A DNA stretch of 64,000 bases from Phialocephala subalpina (taxonomy: Eukaryota; Ascomycota; Leotiomycetes; Helotiales; Mollisiaceae). The stretch lies in assembly GCA_900073065.1 (NCBI GenBank), contig FJOG01000004.1:1546712-1610711 (forward strand). The letters are read 5' to 3'. Shown piece after piece: positions 36,821-49,428 of this stretch; the first letter of the stretch is position 1, and each line of letters opens with the position of its first letter. The position numbers and the translations under genes are program-made. The notes under the pieces are model-generated. The model was not told the origin of the DNA. It made no database searches and saw nothing but the letters and a program-made list of their open reading frames with translations.

Positions 36821-37290
36821 AGTAAGACCGCGAGCCTTTAAGTGTATAAAATGGATAGAACAGGGACATGGATGGAAAAATGGCGTTCATGAACCAGAAG
36901 GATATACATCCAACTTCTCTGTACATAATTGATAGAGCCAGACTTTATAGGAAAAGATTCTCGAATCCAAACAACTCTTGATGCTAGAAAAGTATGTTCA
37001 CATGTTAAATATATAGTATTCCCAAATCACAAGTGAGATTACATGACATCAACATCTACTTTTCATATCTTACCTTGATGATCCACGAGAAGATCATAAT
37101 GTAAGACGTCATACATATAGCTTCAAATTGATGTCTTCTAAAGTTCCCTTTCCATGATCAGCTGATGAGGACTTCTGGTGGCCCAATTTAATTTTCGGGA
37201 CCATCCGCAGAACCTCATCTACAAAAACAACTTCGAAACGACCACATCTCAAGGAAAGCTTTCAACACGAACAGAACCCGACATTCCAAG
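36821..37290. other. Intergenic spacer
   Basis: AT-rich 3' flank of GGC1 and promoter of the small gene at 37291. No other feature was seen. Confidence 0.5.
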
Positions 37291-37529
37291 ATGCCTGCCC
37301 CAGCCCATTTGATCTCTAAGATTGGTGACCCAATCTTCGCCGTCTTTATTGGTCTCTCTGCAGCTGCAACACGGATCAATCGCGAAGAGAAGGAGCAAGG
37401 TCGTTCTACGCAGGAGACAATCGATGCGGGTTTGAGGTATGATCCACAACTTATTTCTCTAGTTTTCTTGTTTAACAGTTCTCTAGGAGAATCGGTCTGC
37501 CAAGAAAGGAAACTTCGAAGGTCAATTAA
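37291..37529 (+). CDS. NCE101: NCE101-like small membrane protein
   Basis: A small single-span protein of the non-classical export protein 1 family. Two exons (37291-37436 and 37487-37529, intron 50 bp) give 62 residues. The signature LISKIGDPIFAVFIGLSAAA (helix), then TRINREEKEQGRS and a basic tail RRIGLPRKETSKVN fit the family in length and layout. Its role in export is reported only in yeast and not well defined. The first exon alone runs on into intron, so the splice is needed for the correct end. Confidence 0.85.
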
Positions 37530-37762
37530 ATGTTTAGGGAAGAATGTCCCGCCGATTCCGCTGTAAGGGAAGGCACGGGGTCGAACACCTACTCAGAAGG
37601 AACATTCTGCCAGGGAAGGAACGAGATGGCACCAGTGCCTGCTTAAAAACATCTTCGTTCTTGTCGAGAGCATGCAACAACAACACCAATTTCAATTTTG
37701 GACAACCCTCGCTGTATTCGAGTACGTGGGACATTCATACCAAAATCGATCATTGAACGTCA

Positions 37763-39580
37763 TTGGTACATACGTCGGCATACATAACCCCACGATACTC
37801 GTTGGTTCTGTCTGAATACACACTTCAAGAGCTCGCCGGTACAACCATATTGCCAACCTCTATGTGTCAGACACTCAAGATGGACAGAAGCACGACACCC
37901 GACTACTTTCGCGTATCCACCCCTGATGAGAAGGAGGTGGCTGCAAATTTGCAGCTGCTTGTCGATCACGATATGGAGAACTTTCGAAAGGGTCTCTGGG
38001 CACTGGAAGGCGAGATGTCTGTCATTGAGAAGGGCTACTGTTGGCAGCCAAATGCTGCTCCCCGCCTTGTTCCTTCATGCTTGGGAAGCCAGTCCCCTAG
38101 CAGCGTTCACCCGTCACACATTCTTACGGCAGAGGCGGAAGCTGCAGAACTGTACCTTCGATTGACGCCGTCCGTTGAAGAAACGCCATTCAAGGAACAG
38201 GTCACCCCTGGCTACTTTGTCTGGAACACAAGCTTTACACAAAAACCCATCTATAATGTGGGGATCACTTCATGTGCCGATACCGTTCAAGGTAGCATTG
38301 AAGCAGCCACCACTCAGCAGACAATCGAAGCACCAAGCCCTGCAAGCCCTAATACAACACAAAAACAACATAATGTCCTTACACCACCATTGACCCCACC
38401 GCTGGCTCCAACCATTGCCGCTGAAGTTAGAGACAAAAGTATTTCGAGCATTTCGGATGATGAAAGCGTATCGGAGGACCATCGACGGGACGTTGCACGC
38501 AAACAGTACTATGAGCGTAGTGGTATACTCTGGGACTGTGCTGCACAGTTGCTCGAGGTGAGTCTGCCATTCAAGTAACCACTACACGCAAGACTAACAC
38601 GAGTGATCCTCAAGAGACACTCCCTTCACCCCATGAACCTGACCGTTTATGAATTCATGAAACTCGTTTGTGTTCAAGGTCGTGAGGTTTTTGAATGGAT
38701 TGAGACGAATCGGAGGTTTTTCGTTGACCGTGCGAAAGGGCAGTGGTTACAAGCGAATGCTCTCCTCAGAAACAATGCTGATCTCAATGGTCTGAATGCC
38801 AACTTCATGGACGATTTTCTGTGGATGGCTCCCGAACATCAAGTTTCCTTCATCAGATCTTACAAGCGATTGCAACTCGAAGCCACCGCTCTTAGGGAGG
38901 GCGTCAAATTACCAAAGACGGAACGCGATGCCATTTGCATGATGTCTGATGACGAGAAGCTTGGGGTCATCCATGCATACAAGGAAGATGGAATCAGGAC
39001 AACAGCCAAGAAAACAGCAGATATCCCGAGTGACAGCGAGGATGGAGAGTCTAGCACGGATTCGGAAGCTGTGCCTGTCAAGGCAGATAACCTACACATC
39101 AAGTTTCTACACTTTGGTCTTGGTCTGGAGAAATATCCCCAAGATCTTGTTGGAGCGACTAAGAAGATGGGTGTTGCTGGAAAGGCCGACTCTATTTCTG
39201 CCATTGCTGAGAAGTTCTTTAGCACTGCGGACAACGTTCCTATGAAGATCAGCTGGGCGAGTAGCGATGACGACGTCTTGAGACATCTCTCGGAGGCTTC
39301 GAGTTCAGATACTTGTGTCGACGACGTATCAGAGCCGAGCTATTCAGATGCACCTTTTTTGGAGACGCCACAACTCAAGCGTCACAAACCCTCATACAGA
39401 GATCTCCGTGCCTTTCTCTATGGAAATAGTAGCGAAGTGTATGATGACGGCTCTGGTTGCGATTTCTCTCCACCAAAATCGCTTAGGAGAAAGGCTAGTA
39501 AGCTGATGGAGACTGTCAAGAAGTCTTTCACGATGTCGAGCATTGCCAGAAAGCGACAGTCGATCAAGAATTACTTCTAG
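37763..39580 (+). CDS. Hypothetical protein, acidic, fungal
   Basis: I do not recognise the family. Two exons (37763-38557 and 38615-39580, intron 57 bp with GTGAGT) keep one frame and give up to 587 residues. The ATG at 37880 (MDRSTTPDYFRV) may be the real start because the preceding 39 codons look like leader sequence. Features are a Thr/Pro-rich stretch (VLTPPLTPPLAPT), a Ser/Asp/Glu block (SISSISDDESVSEDHRRD), and a well-formed central region (YEFMKLVCVQGREVFEWIE, FVDRAKGQWLQANALLRNN, FLWMAPEHQVSFIRSYKRL) that may be helical. A second acidic patch and a basic C-terminus (KSLRRKASKLMETVKKS) follow. No transmembrane segment or signal peptide was seen. Nuclear or scaffolding roles are only guesses. 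Confidence 0.75.
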
Positions 39581-40418
39581 GTTGAGTTGTTACTTGGCAG
39601 CTAAGAGAATGGAGCAGGGTTAATATTTCGTCATGGTAGCTGGGTGAGTGGAAAATGGCTTGCACTTCGTTGTTGGGGAGCTTGTATAGTAATTATTAGA
39701 CCTTCTGAGGTCTTGGAGCTGCAGAATCGAATGAAGCATTCATACTGAGCTTGTGGTACCAAACGTGACATGCCAGTGATACTGGAAGGCGACATACTCC
39801 CAGAGCCGTACTTCATGCCAAGTAACATTTCTCGGTGCAAGTCCTCCTTCAAAGTACGTTCGGCTCCCGGATAATCTCCTTTCTAAAGTGTAGCATTCTG
39901 TATCTCATTCATTCGGACCATTTGACTCGAAGGAACTCTATACAAATCAATTGACCAGTCCAACGCATCTATACCTCAGACTATAGGCTAGAAAAGTCTC
40001 ATGAAAGCGTCCTATTAAGTACTGGACAATTTCAACGTACTTGTACTTCGGGTTCCTTCGACAAAGGAACAGTCACATATAAAATGGCATATGGCAGAAA
40101 GCATCGTATTGTACCTATTCCCAAGCCCTAGAGATCGAAAGCAGTCATACTTGACAGAAACCACTTCTCACTCTACCCCTCCTAGCCTGACCAATACCCA
40201 ATCCAACTCTGGCCCTAGTCACTCCGCCCCAGGGAATAAAGGAAAGGAAAAACTGCCATTTGTTGGATTGAGGGTACAAGTTGTCGGAATGCATGGTAAG
40301 AAAATCCCGACCCCTGCGCGTCCACCGTAAACTCGTGAATTGCCCACCGTAATTGTCCGAAACGCCGAGAGAGAATTTGGTTTACTGAGAGGAAGAGGAA
40401 AGTTGAAGGAGGAGGGCT
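39581..40418. other. Intergenic, convergent 3' flanks
   Basis: Between the unknown acidic protein gene and ATG8. A 79-codon ORF at 40091 has no family features. Nothing else was seen. Confidence 0.5.
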
Positions 40419-41039
40419 TTAGATGGCGTACTCGGAGCCGAAGGTGTTCTCGCCAGAGTAGGAGATGTACAGGAAACTGTGTGAAGAGATGTTAGCTATC
40501 TGATCTTGAATACTGCATCTGCGCGAAATGGAAATCTGGAGGTCATGGGAGTCATTCTCAAGGCAACATGAGCATGACGACTCAAGGCCACAAGCTCCGA
40601 ACCCCCAACCCCGGACCCCACTCTCGATAACGACGATCAAAGGAAACAGATAAACGTACCCATCCTCATCCTTGTGTTCCTCGTAGATAGAGCTCATCAG
40701 TGCAGCGGTAGGTGGCAGAACCTCATCGACGAAGATGAAGATAGCCTTCTCGGGCGAGAGCTTGATGCGCTTGCGGATTACGTAGACGAACTGGCCGACA
40801 GTGAGATCAGCTGGGACCAGGTACTTCTTCTTGTCGATAGTCGCAATGTCGCTCTTCTCGACCTTTTCGCAGATGACGGGGATACGGTCGGAGTATTTTT
40901 GGCGCTGTGAGAAAGAGGAGATGTTAGTTCGTAATCGGTGTGAGGAGGAGGTTGGTGGGATGAAGTGGTTACTTACGATTCGCTCACTCTCCGCACGACG
41001 TTTCTCAAACGGGTGCTCGTCCTTAAACTTGCTGCGCAT
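40419..41039 (-). CDS. ATG8: Autophagy ubiquitin-like protein Atg8
   Basis: Ubiquitin-like modifier conjugated to phosphatidylethanolamine on autophagosome membranes. Three exons (41039-40977, 40904-40660, 40476-40419) give 121 residues. The sequence is near the fungal consensus: [69 protein letters not shown], then [12 protein letters not shown]. The Gly exposed by Atg4 is followed by a five-residue tail SEYAI, so the propeptide is present. The introns (72 and 183 bp) fall where expected. Divergent from HEM13. Confidence 0.97.
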   Translation of the reverse strand: MRSKFKDEHPFEKRRAESERIVSNHFIPPTSSSHRLRTNISSFSQRQKYSDRIPVICEKVEKSDIATIDKKKYLVPADLTVGQFVYVIRKRIKLSPEKAIFIFVDEVLPPTAALMSSIYEEHKDEDGYVYLFPLIVVIESGVRGWGFGACGLESSCSCCLENDSHDLQISISRRCSIQDQIANISSHSFLYISYSGENTFGSEYAI

Positions 41040-41675
41040 GTTGACTGTGTTTATGGTTATTTGTTGAGTGTGTTGAGGTTCTGGTGTTGTGTGTAGTAGG
41101 TTGGGTTGTGTCGAGATGAAGGAAGCTTTGTGTCGTGGAAGAGGCGCGGGGATGACTGCCTAGTACTTAGCCTGCTAGGGCGGTGTGAATCAGGACTGGA
41201 CTATCCAGGTATCACGTGGAAAGTGCGGGATGACTCCAGAACGTGTTACCTAGAGTGTGATCAATAATTTGGTAGGAATACGAAGTCCAGTCGAATTGTT
41301 AATCAGGCGGCGGATAGTTACTCGTCTTTGAGGCTGTGTTGTTCCTTTATGCTCTTGTTCAACGCCAATAATTGTAAGCACTCTTGGTGCCTTGGAAATC
41401 ATAAATGCCTCAGTCCACAACACTTCGCAGTGGTCCACTCTGACGCCGAGATGGTTGATGATCCCTGTCGTCGACTGAGCTCTAAATCGTATCATGACTT
41501 TTTGATATCGACTCGAACTCTGTCATAAACGTTCCACCTTCATTCCTTTGTTGAAAAATCTGTCCACCGGCTGAATTTCTCTGATAGGGATTCTCCCCAT
41601 TTGTGGTCTTATGTTTCTTGTTGTACGACAGCCACTCAGTCGCTGCAGGCGCAGCTGCTCTCAATTTCATACATA
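41040..41675. promoter_or_regulatory. Shared upstream region ATG8/HEM13
   Basis: 636 bp between divergent ATGs. No gene was seen. TCACGTG-like and GGTATCACGTGG sequence near 41212 is an E-box-type candidate; function not tested. Confidence 0.4.
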
Positions 41676-42966
41676 ATGTCGTCTTCTGTCCGACCTTGTC
41701 TGTGGCTTTCGAGCTTCTGCAAAGCAAGACCTTCACAATTACATTCTCTCAGACCACATCCACGACTTTCAAGAGGATTTATTACCCCGCCACCGAATCC
41801 AAGAGGAAGCAGCGGTCCAAAAGGTGTTTGGGCTCCAAAAGCAAGGATAGCTGTGGGCATTGTGTTTATTGGAGCTATGATCTACTCGATGGTAACCTTA
41901 TTTGTCTCCCGAAAGAAGGTATGCGAATTGGACTAACGGCTCTCAGGCTACAGAAGAACCCACGAAGCTCGATACGCCTTCAATTGCTGAGCGGGATGCT
42001 CTTCAGAAGCGAGAGTCTGGAGTTTCCGAGAACTCACCTATGCGATTGCGAATGGAAGAGTTCATCAAGGAACAGCAGAAGGAGATAGTGGCAGAGCTCG
42101 AGAAGGTCGATGGAAAGAAATTCCAAGTCGATACCTGGACACGCGAGAATGGTGGAGGTGGAATCTCCAGCGTCTTGCAAGATGGAAACGTCTTCGAGAA
42201 AGCAGGTGTGAACATCAGCATTGTCTACGGAACTCTACCGCGAGCAGCAATCGAGAAGATGCGTGTGCATCACAAGGCTATCGACCCGGATATTCAGTCC
42301 CTGGAATTCTTTGCTGCGGGCTTGAGTATGGTTCTTCACCCGATCAATCCTATGGCACCGACTGTCCACCTCAACTACCGATACTTCGAGACTGCGAACA
42401 CGGACGGCACATCGAATGCATGGTGGTTTGGAGGTGGGACGGATCTCACACCCAGCTATCTTTTTGACGAAGATGCTATTCACTTTCACAAGACGATCAA
42501 GGATGCATGCGACAAGCATGACAAGGCATATTATCCACGATTCAAGAAGTGGTGTGATGAATACTTTGTAAACAAGCACCGAGGAGAAGCTCGAGGTATT
42601 GGAGGAATCTTCTTCGATGATCTAGACGAACAGGAGAAGGACCAGGAGAACACATTTGCGTTCGCGCAAAGCGGCTTGAAGGCATTCCTGCCATCATACA
42701 TTCCGATCATCATGAAGAGAAAGGATATGCCGTACACGGAAAAGGAGAAGCAATGGCAACAGATCCGCAGGGGAAGATATGTGGAGTTCAATCTTGTACA
42801 TGATAGAGGGACAGCATTTGGTTTGAACACTCCCAGCGCAAGAGTTGAGGCCATCTTGATGAGCTTGCCTTTGACAGCAAGCTGGAGATACATGTTCGAG
42901 CCTGAGAAGGGCAGTAGAGAGCAGAGACTTGTAGATGTCCTAAGGGAGCCCAGAGAATGGGTGTAG
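41676..42966 (+). CDS. HEM13: Coproporphyrinogen III oxidase
   Basis: Oxygen-dependent heme-pathway enzyme converting coproporphyrinogen III to protoporphyrinogen IX. Two exons (41676-41891, 41947-42966) give 411 residues. The catalytic part shows [56 protein letters not shown] and [13 protein letters not shown]. The N-terminus is Arg/Ser-rich and acid-free, followed by a hydrophobic segment ([15 protein letters not shown]). This points to a mitochondrial presequence with a membrane anchor, unlike the cytosolic yeast enzyme. It looks intact. Confidence 0.95.
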
Positions 42967-43827
42967 ATTATTGTCAGATAGATCCCAAAAGTAAAATGTA
43001 ATCTATGAATCATGTCCTAGCATCAATTAGTGTTGATGTTCGAGCTTTTGTTGCAATTTTCCTCTTCTTACCTCTTCGAACACACTTGATATAGGATGGC
43101 CAGTGTACGACTTTATACTTTCAGGACAGCCCAAACCCCATCTGGAGTGGAGGGTGAATGTGAATAGTTCTTTTGGAGGTCCTTTATCGGCTTGACTAAA
43201 TAAGTCAAGAAGATGTTTCATTTCTCGTCTAGTTCCATGAACTCGTCTCTCTGGTGGTCAGTGGAACGGTCCACCAAGAGAACATGTTAAGCATCGACAA
43301 TAAACACTACCTTGGAGTACCACCAAGTGGAGCTTAATGAGTTATTGACGATGATATAAATTTCAAGACAGCTATGTGGCCTGTTGCAACCACACAACTG
43401 TGGTTCTGCATTGCTGCTCGCTTCTTTACCTGTCTAACACTCAACGTTCTCTTCTCAGGAGTGGCTTTTGACTTGCGGCACAGTTCAGTACCGAGAATTT
43501 TGAATACGGTATCGGCCTTCGATTCTTCTTCGACTTGGGATCCAATTCGCCTGTATTGCCAGCTGGTCAACCGACCCGTATAAACTTTGAACGAGTGCTA
43601 TACAACGAGACGGAGCAAGTTCATAGGGAAGGATAACTTATAATTACGCAGCCTAGCCAGCTATTGAAGAGGTTCCAAGTCGATCAACCACACCTCGTAT
43701 ATCGCTTCCAACAACAACAACAACACCAAATCGCTTCTTTCTCCAGATTCATTTCTTTATTGAGACATCCGAAAACGGTGTATCGAAGCTCTACAATTAC
43801 TGATCAACACAATGCGCTGAATTCAAT
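42967..43827. other. Intergenic, no gene called
   Basis: Minus-strand ORFs at 43027-43221 and 43334-43570 have no recognisable family and were not called. A CAA run near 43700 encodes nothing convincing. The right end is the 5' region of the decarboxylase pseudogene. Confidence 0.4.
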
Positions 43828-45329
43828 ATGGCAACTCCTCCCAACTACCATTGTCTTCTAAACGAAGTCCTCTCCTCCATCCCCTTAACTACTCAAAGTA
43901 TCACCAACTCCTACGTAACGGAGCAACTCAACCTCGAAACATGTCCAATTGTGACAGTAACCAGCAACGAAGAAGCAGCATCCATACGATCACAAGTACA
44001 ACCCTCCACAGCCTCAAGACCCATCGCCCAAGTCCTGGAGCAAGCAAACTCAATCTTCTCCTACCGACTCTTCAACCACCATCCTCGTTTCTTCGGCTTT
44101 CTCCCTGGGCCTTCTCATCCCGTTACCCTTCTTTCCGACTTACTGCTATCATCCAAGAACCCTCATGCTGGATCTTGGTCCCAATCTTCCGGTCCCTCCG
44201 CCATTGAAACCGGTCTCATTCGATGGCTTGCGGAAGCAGCTGGGTTAGCTGAAGAGACTGCGGGAGGATTGTTCGTCTCTGGCGGTTCAATGGCGAATCT
44301 TGTCGGTCTTCAGGTTGCGAGGGACCAAGTGTCTCGTGAGGAGTGGGAGCAGAGAGTGAAAGGAATCATTTACGTGAGCGAGCAAACTCGCTCGAGTATT
44401 ACTAAAGGTCTGAGGATTCTGGGATTCAACAACAAGCAGGTCCGGAAGGTAAGATGCGATGAGGAGTTCAGCATGTCTGTTCCTAATCTGGTGATCATGA
44501 TTAAGGGGGATAGAGAGAAAGGATTGACGCCGTTCCTGATAGTTGCGAGTTGCGGGACGACGAATACGGGAAGTGTAGATCCTATAACCTCACTCCAGAT
44601 CATAGCAAAATCCCAATCCCCTCTAATATAGCTCCACATTGACGGCGCCTACAGCGCCTCCATCCTCCTCTCAAAATCCCACAAACACCCCCACGGCATT
44701 TCACACGCAGACAGCATATCCTGGGACACCCGCAAATGGCTCTTCCAAACCTACGGCTGTGGCATGGTCCTCCTTCGCAACCACTCCCGTCTCTTGCAAT
44801 CTTTCGCTACAGGAGCAGAACACACAAGAGATGCGGCTGATTTTGGGGATTTCGACACGCCTAATTTCTGGAATTTTGGATCGGAGCTGACACGACTGGC
44901 GAGAGGCATGAGGTCGTGGTTCTCACTGCAGGTTTTAGGGTTGGATTGTGTGTGGGGGGGATTGATCATGGGTTTGAGCTGGGGGAGACGGTTGAGAAGG
45001 AGTTGAGAGGAAGGGAGGCGTGAAAGGTGGCTAGTGGTGCGAATATGGGTATTGTTTGTTTTAGGTATGAGGGGTGGGAGATGCGGCTGATTTTGGGGAT
45101 TTCGACACGCCTAATTTCTGGAATTTTGGATCGGAGCTGACACGACTGGCGAGAGGCATGAGGTCGTGGTTCTCACTGCAGGTTTTAGGGTTGGATTGTG
45201 TGTGGGGGGGATTGATCATGGGTTTGAGCTGGGGGAGACGGTTGAGAAGGAGTTGAGAGGAAGGGAGGCGTGAAAGGTGGCTAGTGGTGCGAATATGGGT
45301 ATTGTTTGTTTTAGGTATGAGGGGTGGGA
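43828..45329 (+). pseudogene. PLP-dependent (group II) decarboxylase, broken
   Basis: Resembles aromatic-amino-acid/tyrosine-type decarboxylases. The N-terminal half is open (FNHHPRFFGFLPGP, GLFVSGGSMANLVGL, IYVSEQTRSSITKGLRILG, VASCGTTNTGSVDPI). TAG at 44629-44631 sits where the family has the Trp of the WLHxDGAY motif. The sequence then continues LHIDGAYSASILLSK and SWDTRKWLFQTYGCGMVL, keeping the cofactor Lys but with Arg for the usual His before it. Further on the frame shifts near a G run (about 44956), and TGA at 45021 again replaces an expected Trp codon. A 250-bp tandem duplication follows. It cannot encode an active enzyme as read. Confidence 0.85.
44828..45329. repeat. Exact 250-bp tandem duplication A
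   Basis: Bases 44828-45079 recur at 45078-45329 with no mismatch and a period of 250 bp. The two copies share a 2-bp overlap (GA). It lies in the 3' part of the decarboxylase pseudogene and repeats its lesions. Confidence 0.95.
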
Positions 45330-45622
45330 CTAATAAGAAAGCTTAAGCAATTGAAATTAAAAGATCTTCTTCAGGCTCACACCTCTTCACGAGTAGCTGG
45401 ACTTCTGTTTGGTCGAGCAATTCTCTCTCCCCTAGTTTCTAAGCGAGATTTCAATCTTGAACCTTGACCTCAAGCTTCCTTCCTTCCTTTCCTTCATCTC
45501 ACAACAGCCTTCCAACACCCGACACTCAAATCACGGCAACTCAAGTCGCCCAAAGACATCCGACCAAGGATGTTCATCCTCATCAAACCCTCCTCTCAGA
45601 TTCACAAACACAGCAACTCAAG

Positions 45623-46444
45623 ATGACTCCACTCCCCACGCCTCGAACCCTCCTGACCTCTCTCATCGACACAGTCACATCGACTCTTCCCACGCCGTCT
45701 CAACAACAAGTCAACGAGCCATACTCTGCTCCTGACAACCCTCTCAAGAACCTTCCCACGTCACACAGAGCACTGTTAACGACACTGCATGTGCTCTTCC
45801 CTCCTCCTATGCTCCTGCAAGCCTTAGATCTCCTAGACCGCGGCCTCGTTACACGCCTCATTTTCCCTCCTTCACACTCAAGTCAAAGTCCCCAAAATTG
45901 TCATGGCGATGATGGTTCAAAAGGCAAAGCCCCGGAAGTTTACCCGCCACAAGCTCATATCCACCTCCCCGACCTCCCAGCATCAGCAACCTCGTCACCG
46001 ACATCAGAAGATATCGAAAGGATAGAGAATGAGAAAAGGAGGGGAATGAAGATGTATCTAGTGAGATCTTCTCAGCCTACGAAAGGAAGGTACGCGGCTG
46101 GAATAGGGACTGTGTATCACGTCCATGTCGAGAGCTGGAATTGTAGTTGTGCTGCTTTTGCTTTTGCTGCTTTTCCTGCTTCCTCATACAATGTCCCGTG
46201 GAACCTGGAACAGGACTCAAGGCAAGATTATGAGATGGGAATGGAAGAAGAAAAGGAAGAGGAGGAGTGGGAGTTTGGTGGGCTGAGTCGTGATGGGAAG
46301 GATGGAGGGGATGGGGGAGGTGTACCGGTTTGTAAGCATTTGCTTGCTTGTGTGCTTGGGGAGAGGTGGAGTGAGGTTTTGGGGAGTTATGTGAAGGAGA
46401 AGGTGGTGAGCAGGGAGGAGATGGCTGGTTATGGTGCCGAATGA
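45623..46444 (+). CDS. SWIM zinc-finger protein
   Basis: A single exon encodes 273 residues from the ATG at 45623 (MTPLPTPRTLLTSLIDTV). An in-frame ATG at 45464 would add a Ser/Gln-rich leader that looks like 5' UTR. A SWIM-type zinc ligand set is visible: WNCSCAAFAF near residue 174, then, after an acidic Glu/Gly insert, VPVCKHLLACVLGERW. Fungal proteins of this size and motif order resemble Sws1/ZSWIM7, the Shu-complex partner in Rad51-dependent recombination. That assignment is inferred from the motif only. No intron is evident. Confidence 0.75.
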   Translation: MTPLPTPRTLLTSLIDTVTSTLPTPSQQQVNEPYSAPDNPLKNLPTSHRALLTTLHVLFPPPMLLQALDLLDRGLVTRLIFPPSHSSQSPQNCHGDDGSKGKAPEVYPPQAHIHLPDLPASATSSPTSEDIERIENEKRRGMKMYLVRSSQPTKGRYAAGIGTVYHVHVESWNCSCAAFAFAAFPASSYNVPWNLEQDSRQDYEMGMEEEKEEEEWEFGGLSRDGKDGGDGGGVPVCKHLLACVLGERWSEVLGSYVKEKVVSREEMAGYGAE

Positions 46445-46723
46445 TGCGGATTTGGAAGGGAACGGTAATTGCTAGTATGAGTATTTACTGTTTGGGCTTG
46501 GCGTTATAGCAAAGTCATGGGATACGGGCATGGAATGGCGTTGCGGAAGGGCTCATAGACGAGCAAGATCAAGGACTATCATGAAGACAATTGCACAGCT
46601 GCTATTTTCTGCAAGCTACGCATCTATGATACAACGGCACATCTCATCATGATCAGAAACATGCCATGCCGCTTTGATGCCCCAAGAACACCGAGAACTA
46701 AACGCCATCACACCATAACATCG

Positions 46724-47886
46724 TCACTTCTTTTTATCTTTCTCCTCTTTCTCCTTTTCTGCCTCCTTAGCCTCGCCATTGACACCGTTCACCCCGTTTG
46801 TCTTCTTCTCTTTCTCATCTTTGACCTCGTCTTTCTGGGTATCTTGTTGTTGGCGGTTCTGAATCTTGTTCTCAATCAGATCGTGGAAGGCGGTGATGGC
46901 TCGGATCAGACTGCTGAGGTAGATGGCCATGAGTTGATCGTTGGTCTTGATGCTCATCGCGTGTGCTAATTCGCTGTCGTTTGTCGCTGGTCCATCGATA
47001 CCGTTGGGGACATTTGATGAGGTCTTTGGTGTTGAGAGGTTCGGTAGGAGATTGAATACGTCTTGGAGGTTGCCTAGGATGGCATGGTTGACCGGCAGTT
47101 CTCCTTGCTCGACCTTTTGTAGGTATAGTTGGATGTCTCGTAACCGTAAATGCAACCCTTGCAATGATTGCAGTTGGTTTGTGATTCTTGTCGACAGAGT
47201 TCCTACAGCCACATCTCGAATGTCTCTCAACAGGTGCTCTACTCCAATTTCCTCGGCCTCCTCAGCTTCGATGATTGATGGAGTGTGTACAAAGGTCTTA
47301 GATGTAGTGGTTCCGTCCTATATCAGTCAGGCATTAATCTTGTAGAACGTGCAACGAGCATCCTTACATCCTTGATCTCCTCCACTGCAAAGTATGCATC
47401 TGTTGGTACGCCAGCTTCTTTGGGTTGAACGTCGATGATGACCAGTAAAGGATTCGGTGTGTATCTCTTGAACAACTCGTTGATCTCCAAATCAGAAGCT
47501 CTCAACTTTGGCCCTGAATGGTACCATCCTATCAGCTTCTCCCTCGCATTGATCTTCTTGAACATATCGTTCATCGACTCCACGTAGTTGTGATCCAGAA
47601 ACCACACTGAAGGGTCCTTGTCGTCTTCCTCGAAAGGCACTGAGGGCTGATTAGCATCACATTCCAGACCAACTTTGGGACCCCATGGACTGAACTACAC
47701 ACCGGCAAAGCTGTTTGACACGCGTACGTTCTTCCCATCATTCTGTCCTAATAAAACTCCAACCACTCGTTTGCGCGTGCCCTTGGCTGACCGGCCATAA
47801 TGGTCTGCTGCTGAGAGAAGGACGAGGGGGGCAACTGATACGTTCCTGGATACGAAGGAGAGCGTTTCTGCGGTGGTGGCAGGCAT
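46724..47886 (-). CDS. RPN8: 26S proteasome regulatory subunit Rpn8
   Basis: Lid subunit that pairs with the deubiquitinase Rpn11. The start [20 protein letters not shown] lies at 47886. Two introns (donors GTGTGT and GTAAGG) join three exons. The MPN domain shows [37 protein letters not shown] and [16 protein letters not shown]. The metal-binding JAMM histidine pair is incomplete (HSGP instead of HxHP), as expected for this non-catalytic paralogue. Next come [37 protein letters not shown] and a Lys/Glu-rich tail ending EKDKKK. Divergent from ADK1. Confidence 0.95.
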
Positions 47887-48424
47887 TTTGAATGTGGTGG
47901 TGTTGTTCTGAGGATTTTGGACTTTATGTTGACCAGGCTGCTGAGCGACCTCGCGGCTCTGTCTGCTTCTCTGAGAGCTCTTCCAAAACAGCCTAGCCTC
48001 TCTAGCGCCACACCCAGTCACGTGCATAGGAGGACGAAATGCCAAGAATCTCGAAGTCTCGAAAATTCTGGGACAATCAGATGATACTGTAAAGTATTTG
48101 CAAATCCCGCTTTCTTCCGAATCGTTTGAGGCTCTTGAAAAGCGTGTTCTTCAGCTGCCATTTTCCGTGCACGTTTCCGAGATCCCACTGGCCGGAAATC
48201 CAAGCTCGTGAAAGAGCTCGGCCAGGAGGAACGAACTCCGGTTTGCGCCAGCCGTTGAGAGAACCGAGCTTCCAAGCTACTTCAAAAGAATTACAACCTC
48301 GTTAACAGCCCCAAGCTGGCGCAACCCACGACGATTTCTTCAAAACTCTCCACTCTCCTCCCACCAAGGCTCCCTCCCTCTCTCCCTACCTTGGTCAGGT
48401 TTTCTCGCACGAATATCCTCTACG
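47887..48424. promoter_or_regulatory. Shared upstream region RPN8/ADK1
   Basis: About 540 bp between divergent starts. No gene was seen; ORFs here are random. A Rpn4-type box (GGTGGCAAA-like) was looked for and not clearly found. Confidence 0.4.

Positions 48425-49428
<1,004 letters not shown>

Noticed and set aside
40419..41676. ATG8-HEM13 shared region as a conserved regulatory unit
   Set aside because: Only distance and a CACGTG-type site support it; kept as an intergenic entry and not raised as a finding.
43027..43221. 64-codon minus-strand ORF after HEM13
   Set aside because: The translation looks mildly protein-like but has no recognisable family, no upstream exon and no further support.
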